From an uncultured Mucilaginibacter sp. (lineage in GTDB: Bacteria; Bacteroidota; Bacteroidia; Sphingobacteriales; Sphingobacteriaceae): DNA of 64,000 nucleotides. The notes under the pieces are model-generated. The model saw only the letters and a list, made by a program, of their open reading frames with translations, searched no databases and was not told the DNA's origin. Every line of letters begins with the position of its first letter. Positions within the stretch are counted from its first letter, which is position 1. The DNA is taken from assembly GCF_903893715.1 (NCBI RefSeq), contig NZ_CAITNG010000024.1, positions 124,001 through 188,000 on the forward strand. Direction: 5' to 3'. A program made the translations under genes and the position numbers. This document shows positions 58,821 to 64,000 of the stretch, in pieces.

Positions 58821-59268
58821 TCATCCTGCATATTGGTTTGAATATGCACAAAACGAGTTATTTCGGCAAGTTGAGGAGTATATGAAGAGAGAAAATATTA
58901 ATAAAACTCAGCTTGCGGAAAGACTAAACGTATCAAAAGGATACATTTCTCAAATTTTAAATGGAAATTTTAATTACACAGTAAAAAAACTAATAGAAAT
59001 ATCATTAACAATAGGATTGGTTCCTAAAATACAATACATCCCTATTGAAAATGTTATTAATGAAGATGCAATATTAAAATCGTACTATGACCAAAATACT
59101 TCATTTTCATATAATATAATCCCAATAAACAGAGAATTGTCGACAATTAAATCCGATGACCTAAGCCAATTACCATACCATATAGACTATTTATGTCAAG
59201 AAACACAGGGGGCAACATCTAAAATATCTTCAGGAAACACAATAAGCAAAAGTTTACAATACGCATAG
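58798..59268 (+). CDS. HigA-like XRE antitoxin with long C-terminal tail (chaperone-addiction candidate)
   Basis: A protein of 156 residues. The XRE helix-turn-helix (about 20-75) contains NKTQLAERLNVSKGYISQIL and NYTVKKLIEISLTIGL. It continues with VPKIQYIPIE and an extra 65-80 residues (about 88-156) that ordinary HigA proteins lack. In toxin-antitoxin-chaperone systems this C-terminal extension (ChAD) makes the antitoxin unstable unless the SecB-like chaperone binds it. Hydrophobic patches at FSYNIIPI (103-110) and LPYHIDYL (125-132) are likely contact sites. It overlaps the toxin gene and lies 2 bp before the chaperone gene. Confidence 0.8.
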   Translation: MTREKLLNHPAYWFEYAQNELFRQVEEYMKRENINKTQLAERLNVSKGYISQILNGNFNYTVKKLIEISLTIGLVPKIQYIPIENVINEDAILKSYYDQNTSFSYNIIPINRELSTIKSDDLSQLPYHIDYLCQETQGATSKISSGNTISKSLQYA

Positions 59269-59270
59269 CA

Positions 59271-59768
59271 ATGGAAGGTCAACCAGTTTTATTTGAATTT
59301 GGAATATTGCGAATACTTGATTGTGGATTTGCCATAAATGAACAAGTAGATATCGTAGAAAATGAACCAGTGAATATAGGTTATGGGATGAATTTTGTTT
59401 ACAATAGTTCAGAAAATTGGGTGGAATTTGTAGTAAAAGCAGAATACAGAGATATTAAGACACAGGCTATGTTTATATCAGGAAGTACTCTTACAAGGTT
59501 TAATGTTATAAATATGTCTCGATATCTTGACGAAAACAAGCAAGTTATATTTCCAGAGACGTCTTTAGAGACACTATTTGGTATTGCATTTGGTCATATG
59601 CGAGCTATCTTGTCTAAAAATGTAACGGGAAGTAAATATGGTAACATTGTTGTACCACCTATCGATCCTATATCATTATTTAATGACCTCTTAAAAATGC
59701 AAATTGAGCAATTGAAAGAGATGTTGAAAAAACAAAACGAAACGAAGGATCAAGAAACAAAAGTCTAA
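59271..59768 (+). CDS. SecB-like chaperone of a toxin-antitoxin-chaperone module
   Basis: A protein of 165 residues that follows the SecB layout. A start like F-x-I-x-R-I precedes a beta strand (LFEFGILRILDCGFAIN, 7-23). Strand-rich sequence follows (WVEFVVKAEYRD, 50-61; RFNVINMSRYL, 76-86). Then comes FPETSLETLFGIAFGHMRAIL (94-114), matching the SecB LFPYAR-type helix, then NIVVPPIDPISLFNDLLKMQIEQ (125-147), matching SecB PVNFDALFMNYL. A Lys/Gln tail ends it. Housekeeping SecB is rare in this phylum, and the gene is fused in operon to a HigBA pair, so I assign the TAC chaperone role. The call rests on motif alignment by eye. Confidence 0.75.
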   Translation: MEGQPVLFEFGILRILDCGFAINEQVDIVENEPVNIGYGMNFVYNSSENWVEFVVKAEYRDIKTQAMFISGSTLTRFNVINMSRYLDENKQVIFPETSLETLFGIAFGHMRAILSKNVTGSKYGNIVVPPIDPISLFNDLLKMQIEQLKEMLKKQNETKDQETKV

Positions 59769-59836
59769 TACTCGCTTGTCCCAACTCATATAGAGCCACT
59801 TTTTTTATTCCGATAGCATTCCCTATTTTAGGAGCT

Positions 59837-61153
59837 ATGTCTGCTCGTAAAAAACTAAGGCTGCTGCAACTGGCTGCCATTATCTTTTTAACCGTTTCGG
59901 GCGGGCCTTATGGTTTGGAGCCTTTACTCGGTTACGCGGGCAGAAATGGTTCGCTGTTATTGTTGCTGGTTACGCCACTGTTGTGGGATATCCCCGCCGT
60001 GCTCACCGTGTTGGAACTCAACAGCATGATGCCCGTAACCGGGGGCTACTACCAATGGGTAAAACGCGCACTCGGCCTGCGCTTCGCGTTGTACGAGGGT
60101 TGGTGGACCTGGCTCTACACCTTCGTCGACCTGGCCATATACCCCGTTCTGTTTGTCGAGTATGCCGCTTTCTTTTTCCCCGAGATACATCCTTACAAAA
60201 TACCCATTTGCCTGTGCCTGGTTTGGGGTTGTGCCATCCTCAATATTTTGGGCATTGTGCCTGTGGGCAAAACGGCCATTGTTTTGGGCTTTTTGGTGCT
60301 GAGCCCCTTTGCGGTATTGTTTGCCATCGCGTTGTACCGTCATGGCGGTATGTATGCTATACCGGCTTTCTCGTTAAAAGGCATTGGCTTTTCCTCGCTG
60401 GGTATGGGCCTGTACACCGTAATGTGGAACTTTTTGGGCTGGGACAATGCCACAACCTACGCCGAAGAAGTGGAGAATCCTGTTAAAAGTTACCTCTACT
60501 CCGTCGGGATAGCCTTTGTGGTGGTGATGGTCGTTTATTTCTTTATTGTTTTGATATCGGTACAGTCGGGCATGGGTTTGCAGGGTATCGTTAGCGATAC
60601 TTTCTCGTCCCTCGGGTCATTTATCGGCGGTAAATGGCTGGGTGCTTTTGTGGCCTTTGGTGGTTTGGCCAGTACGTTTGGTATTTACTCTTCGGTGCTG
60701 CTCTCGGTTTCGCGCGTGCCCAAAGTAATGGCCGATGACGGCTTTTTGCCGCGTCACCTCAACAAAATGCACCTCAAGTACAATACGCCTTATGTCTCCA
60801 TCATCACCTGTTCGCTGGTGGTGAGCGTCATGGTTATCTTCACTTTCGGCGAATTGATCATCATGGATGTAACGCTGTACGGCGCAGGTTTGCTATTGGA
60901 GTTTGTCTCGCTCATCGTTTTGCGCTTGAAATTTCCTGATGAGCACCGTCCTTTTAAAATACCCTTAAATGTGTTTGGCTTGTGCGGGATGATATTATTG
61001 CCCCTGAGCGTTTATAGTATTGCCATGGCCGGGGCTTTCGCCTCGTCAGAAGCGGTTTATACGCCGTTAGTTGGTGCCTTGGTAGTGATGGTTTTGGCCG
61101 AAGTGTTATGGCAGGTTTACCGTTGGAGCACGCGCCGCAACCGCCTTGTGTAA
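59837..61153 (+). CDS. APC-superfamily amino-acid permease
   Basis: A 12-TM transporter of the amino-acid/polyamine/organocation group (438 residues). The first helix begins LAAIIFLTVSGGPYGLEPLLGYAG (split), with the GGPYG helix break used for substrate binding. Later segments include PVTGGYYQWVKRALG and GWDNATTYAEEVENPVKSY (about 201-219). Repeated hydrophobic stretches run to residue 425, ending in a basic tail. Substrate is not predictable. It lies after the TAC operon and before GH115 on the same strand, with an operator-like palindrome in the next gap. Confidence 0.88.
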   Translation: MSARKKLRLLQLAAIIFLTVSGGPYGLEPLLGYAGRNGSLLLLLVTPLLWDIPAVLTVLELNSMMPVTGGYYQWVKRALGLRFALYEGWWTWLYTFVDLAIYPVLFVEYAAFFFPEIHPYKIPICLCLVWGCAILNILGIVPVGKTAIVLGFLVLSPFAVLFAIALYRHGGMYAIPAFSLKGIGFSSLGMGLYTVMWNFLGWDNATTYAEEVENPVKSYLYSVGIAFVVVMVVYFFIVLISVQSGMGLQGIVSDTFSSLGSFIGGKWLGAFVAFGGLASTFGIYSSVLLSVSRVPKVMADDGFLPRHLNKMHLKYNTPYVSIITCSLVVSVMVIFTFGELIIMDVTLYGAGLLLEFVSLIVLRLKFPDEHRPFKIPLNVFGLCGMILLPLSVYSIAMAGAFASSEAVYTPLVGALVVMVLAEVLWQVYRWSTRRNRLV

Positions 61154-61171
61154 AAACCTCTCTACAAACTA

Positions 61172-61187
61172 TAACAATCGATTGTTA
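61172..61187. promoter_or_regulatory. 16-bp perfect palindrome upstream of GH115
   Basis: TAACAATCGATTGTTA, a perfect palindrome 33 bp before the GH115 ATG. The AATCGATT centre is like LacI-family sites that control polysaccharide genes. No LacI-type gene is in the window. Confidence 0.45.
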
Positions 61188-61220
61188 ATGCGTTAATTTA
61201 CAATCATCAATTGAACCGCC

Positions 61221-63242
61221 ATGTCCGTTTACAGAAAAATATTTGCCATAGCCTTAGCTTGTTTTATTGGCCATTATGCCATCGCGCAAAGCAATACCGA
61301 TAAAATTGCCGTAACCACATCGGGCACAGCCAAAGCCTTCCCCTTGGTGAAGGGCAAAAATGCCGCCGCCATCTGGATTGACCCCGCCGATGCTGAAGTG
61401 GTGAGCATTGCCGCCAACTGTTTCAGCAACGATATTAAAAGCGTAACGGGTGTCGCGCCAGCAGTCGTGAAAACCGGGATGCCAGCACAATATGCCGTGA
61501 TAGCCGGTACCATCGGTCATTCAAAAATGATAGACGCCATGATAGCGAACGGCCAGATCGATGTAAGCAAGGTAAAAGGGCAGTGGGAAACCTTCAGCAT
61601 TTCGGTAGTAAACGCGCCGACTGCAATCATAAAACAGGCACTGGTCATCACCGGCAGCGACCGCCGCGGCACAGCCTTTGGCCTTTTTGAGCTTTCGCGG
61701 ATGATAGGCGTATCGCCCCTGGTTTGGTGGGCCGATGTTACCCCACAGCATAAAGATGAACTGTATATTACGCCCGGTGCCAGCGTTGTTGGCCCGCCCT
61801 CGGTAAAATTTCGTGGCATATTTATCAACGACGAGGATTGGGGTATGCAGCCCTGGGCCGCAAAAAACATGGATAAGGATATTAAAGACATTGGCCCCAA
61901 TACCTATGCCCATATTTTCGAGATGCTGTTGCGGATGAAAGCCAATTACATTTGGCCGGCCATGCACCCCTGCACCAAGGCATTTTGGTATTATAAAGAA
62001 AACCCGGTGGTTGCCGACCGGTATGCCATTGTTTTGGGCGCCAGCCATTGCGAACCCATCCTGCGCGACAATGTTTTTGAATGGGCCGATAATTATCAGA
62101 ACGAATATGGCAAAGCGCCCGGCGAATGGCGTTATGACCTGAACAAAGACCAAATTGGGGCTTACTGGCAAACCCGCGCCACCGAGGCCGCTAAAATCGA
62201 CGCGGTATATACGGTAGGTATGCGCGGCATACACGATGGCAGCATGCCCGGCCCGAAATCGAAACCCGAAAAGGTGAAACTGCTCGAAAATATTATTACC
62301 GACCAGCGCGATATGCTGTCCAAAACCGACCATAAAGCTGCCGATGATATCCCGCAGATATTTTGCCCCTACAAAGAGGTGCTCGACCTGTACCAAGCCG
62401 GTATGAAACTACCCGACGACATTACCATTTGTTGGGCCGACGATAACCACGGTTATATCCGCCAGGTATCAAATCCCGAAGAGCAAAAGCGCAGCGGCGG
62501 GAGCGGGGTGTATTACCACCTGTCGTATTGGGGCGCACCGCACGATTATTTATGGTTGGAGTCAACTTCGCCGTCGCTTATCTCCTACGAAATGAGCAAA
62601 GCCTACCAGTTTAGCGCTAACAAGGTTTGGATATTTAACGTAGGCGATTTGAAGCCCGCCGAGCAGGAGATACAATTTTCGATGGACCTGGCCTGGGACA
62701 TCAACAAATGGACACCCGAAAAAGCGCACGAATATCCCAAAGTTTGGGCCGCCGAAACCTTCGGGCAGCAATTTGCCAGGCCGATCGCGGATATAAAAGA
62801 CAGGTATTATAAACTGGCAGCATCTGCTAAACCCGAGCATGTGGATGTGGTAGCTTTCACCGATAAGGAAATTGACCAACGCCTGGCCGACTACCATAAA
62901 CTGGCAGCCGATGCCGAAGAACTTGGCAAAAAGATACCCGCCAATTTGCAGGATGCTTATTATGAATTGATACTGTATCCTGTTAAAGGGGCCTGTTTGA
63001 TGAATGATAAGATATTTTATGCGCAGAGAACATTTACCTTCGCGGATCCGGAAAATGGAAAAAAAGCGAAAGCCGCGTTTGACGAAATAAAGCTGTTGAC
63101 AAAAAAATACAACGAAGTTATTGCCGGTGGTAAATGGAATGGTATGATGAGCGACCATCCTCGCGATCAAAAAGTTTTTAATATGCCGGCATTAGGGACT
63201 GACAGGCATATTGGCAGACAAAAAACTTGTTTTAGAGCCTAA
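61221..63242 (+). CDS. GH115 alpha-glucuronidase, N-terminal part (frameshifted)
   Basis: The main part (673 residues) of a secreted GH115 xylan alpha-1,2-glucuronidase, which removes (methyl)glucuronic acid from xylan. A signal peptide (1-23, ending IAQ) is followed by VVSIAANCFSNDIKSVTGV and AVIAGTIGHSKMIDAMI. The catalytic-domain segments are GVSPLVWWADVTPQHKDELYI (split), FRGIFINDEDWGMQPWAAKNM, ANYIWPAMHPCTKAF, GASHCEPILRDN and WADDNHGYIRQVSNPEEQKR. The frame ends with the unrelated GTDRHIGRQKTCFRA at 63242, and the C-terminal domain continues in another frame (63211-63690). Total length (about 823 codons) would be normal. Confidence 0.85.
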   Translation: MSVYRKIFAIALACFIGHYAIAQSNTDKIAVTTSGTAKAFPLVKGKNAAAIWIDPADAEVVSIAANCFSNDIKSVTGVAPAVVKTGMPAQYAVIAGTIGHSKMIDAMIANGQIDVSKVKGQWETFSISVVNAPTAIIKQALVITGSDRRGTAFGLFELSRMIGVSPLVWWADVTPQHKDELYITPGASVVGPPSVKFRGIFINDEDWGMQPWAAKNMDKDIKDIGPNTYAHIFEMLLRMKANYIWPAMHPCTKAFWYYKENPVVADRYAIVLGASHCEPILRDNVFEWADNYQNEYGKAPGEWRYDLNKDQIGAYWQTRATEAAKIDAVYTVGMRGIHDGSMPGPKSKPEKVKLLENIITDQRDMLSKTDHKAADDIPQIFCPYKEVLDLYQAGMKLPDDITICWADDNHGYIRQVSNPEEQKRSGGSGVYYHLSYWGAPHDYLWLESTSPSLISYEMSKAYQFSANKVWIFNVGDLKPAEQEIQFSMDLAWDINKWTPEKAHEYPKVWAAETFGQQFARPIADIKDRYYKLAASAKPEHVDVVAFTDKEIDQRLADYHKLAADAEELGKKIPANLQDAYYELILYPVKGACLMNDKIFYAQRTFTFADPENGKKAKAAFDEIKLLTKKYNEVIAGGKWNGMMSDHPRDQKVFNMPALGTDRHIGRQKTCFRA

Positions 63243-63690
63243 AAGCATTATCCCTGCCAATCAATACATCAACAAAAAAGAAAACACTGGCACCCATATC
63301 GAAACCATCAACGGTTTGGGCATTACTGCCAAAGCGGTTACCGTAATGCCGATAGTGGAGAAAAGTTATACCGACCATATTAAAGACGCGCCCTATCTGG
63401 ACTACAAAGTAAACCTCACCCAGGGAACTAACAGTATCACTGTAAAATGCTTGCCCACGTTCCGATTATACCAGGGTTTTGGGCTGCACTATGCCATATC
63501 GGTTAATGGCGATGAGCCGCAGGTAGTAAACATCGATGCGCCGGAAGACAGCAAGGCTTGGAGTGCCAACGTGCTGCGTGGCTACTCCATGGGCCAAACC
63601 ACTCATCAGGTGAGCAAAGCCGGCGAAGGTATTATCCGTATATATTTACTGGACCCGAGTTTGGTATTGAGCCAGTTAGAGGTGTTTTGA
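63211..63690 (+). CDS. GH115 C-terminal domain fragment (frameshifted from 61221-63242)
   Basis: A frame of about 160 residues (open from 63196; first usable codon TTG 63211) that carries the beta-sandwich C-terminal domain of GH115: KLVLEPKSIIPANQYINKKE, WETI-like ITAKAVTVMPIVEKSYTDH, NLTQGTNSITVKCLPTF, LHYAISVNGDEP and IIRIYLLDPSLVLSQLEVF at the end. It overlaps the first fragment by 32 bp in a shifted frame (+1), so the gene is broken, or the sequence has an error near 63196-63240. A separate protein with this start is unlikely. Confidence 0.75.
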   Translation: MADKKLVLEPKSIIPANQYINKKENTGTHIETINGLGITAKAVTVMPIVEKSYTDHIKDAPYLDYKVNLTQGTNSITVKCLPTFRLYQGFGLHYAISVNGDEPQVVNIDAPEDSKAWSANVLRGYSMGQTTHQVSKAGEGIIRIYLLDPSLVLSQLEVF

Positions 63691-63774
63691 TTTTTGATTG
63701 CGGATTTGATAGAGAATACTTCGAAAGATAATTCATTATTCTTTTTAAGCTAAGTTTTAACTAAATTTGTTACT

Positions 63775-63975
63775 ATGGAAACAATGATCATAAACGTTCC
63801 GGAAACTAAAAGTACACTGGTAAAACAACTACTTAAAGAATTAGGGGTTGAAATACAGGGTCAGGACCGTGCAACCCAATTGGCCAAGGAAATAAGCGCG
63901 GCAATAAAGCCCGGCAAAAAGCCCACAATGGATGAAATCGTTGCGGAAGTGAGGGCTGTGCGTTCTAAAAAGTAA
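63775..63975 (+). CDS. Small antitoxin-like protein upstream of a PIN-type toxin
   Basis: A 66-residue protein with a short beta start (METMIINVPETKSTLVKQLLKELGVEI), a helix and a Lys-rich tail (PTMDEIVAEVRAVRSKK). This is the layout of small antitoxins paired with PIN-domain toxins in Bacteroidota. Its stop is followed after 2 bp by an ATG whose first residues (MTIVLDCN) are typical of PIN toxins. The evidence is gene pairing and sequence style; no named family is claimed. Confidence 0.65.
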   Translation: METMIINVPETKSTLVKQLLKELGVEIQGQDRATQLAKEISAAIKPGKKPTMDEIVAEVRAVRSKK

Positions 63976-63977
63976 TA

Positions 63978-64000
63978 ATGACCATTGTTTTAGATTGTAA
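63978..64000 (+). CDS. Start of a probable PIN-domain toxin (3' truncated by window end)
   Basis: Only seven complete codons and two further bases (MTIVLDC, with an eighth codon open) are in the window. The V-L-D-x-N style start is the first strand and catalytic Asp of PIN-family ribonuclease toxins (VapC-like). It begins 2 bp after the small antitoxin-like gene, which supports the call. Confidence 0.5.

Noticed and set aside
59271-59768. Housekeeping SecB export chaperone
   Set aside because: It sits 2 bp after a HigA-like antitoxin in an AT-rich operon and lacks any secretion-gene context; the TAC role fits better.
61521-62396. 291-residue minus-strand frame inside GH115
   Set aside because: Shadow of a GC-rich coding gene; the plus-strand frame has clear GH115 motifs.
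1-64000. tRNA, rRNA or riboswitch genes
   Set aside because: I looked for T-loop and rRNA-like words and known riboswitch cores near leuS, dapB and ribF and saw none; this was by eye, not by a covariance search.

Overview
The window is a 64 kb chromosomal segment of a Bacteroidota bacterium, most likely a Sphingobacteriaceae member close to Mucilaginibacter or Pedobacter. Reasons: promoter-like TAnnTTTG -7 elements with few Shine-Dalgarno sites, two large secreted proteins with gliding/type IX (type B) sorting domains, TonB-dependent and carboxypeptidase-regulatory-fold outer-membrane receptors, a bacillithiol gene (bshC), a GH115 alpha-glucuronidase, and gene orders I know from this phylum (ftsX-DUF3098-uppP-truB-ribF; parA-parB-DUF5683-dapB-lepB; rpmB-rpmG-DUF4295-ftsY). 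The genus is inferred; there is no rRNA in the window. I saw no tRNA, rRNA, CRISPR-cas locus or full insertion sequence.

Layout. 1-9.3 kb: end of a porin, a secreted amidotransferase-like protein, a purple-acid-phosphatase-like enzyme, cyclophilin, DUF5606, a cation exporter, rlmH and a membrane-anchored MutS-like ATPase. 9.3-19.7 kb: a PKD/T9SS protein, recA, nth, three small unknowns, an ECF sigma factor and uvrA. 19.8-31.3 kb: an outer-membrane receptor, leuS, then the ftsX-DUF3098-uppP-truB-ribF block, DUF2130 and an NlpC/P60 hydrolase. 31.3-38.4 kb: a second T9SS protein, a cobalamin/metal-binding-like protein, a TonB receptor divergent from a VIT-type transporter, and an FMN reductase. 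38.5-43.2 kb: parA-parB-DUF5683-dapB-lepB. 43.3-55.5 kb: a Ldh-family dehydrogenase, SRPBCC, bshC, rimO, ftsY and ribosomal genes, a frameshifted lipoprotein, acs, csbD, Uma2 and surE. 55.5-64 kb: an accessory stretch with an AraC regulator, an esterase, a toxin-antitoxin-chaperone module, an APC permease, a frameshifted GH115 gene and the start of a PIN-type toxin-antitoxin pair.

Two things stand out. First, 58394-59768 is an AT-rich three-gene operon: a HigB/RelE-like toxin, a HigA-like antitoxin with a long C-terminal tail, and a protein matching the SecB chaperone layout. I read it as a toxin-antitoxin-chaperone (TAC) system, with a perfect 18-bp palindrome as its probable operator. Second, the intergenic DNA is crowded with dispersed repeats. 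One family has a core of two GGTA-like blocks 10 bp apart followed by a CAAAGAA-like tail, and recurs at about 76-77 bp spacing in clusters at about 4.5, 13.2, 34.5 and 44.6 kb. There are also two 113-bp elements with perfect terminal inverted repeats, and repeat fragments that run in frame through leuS and bshC.
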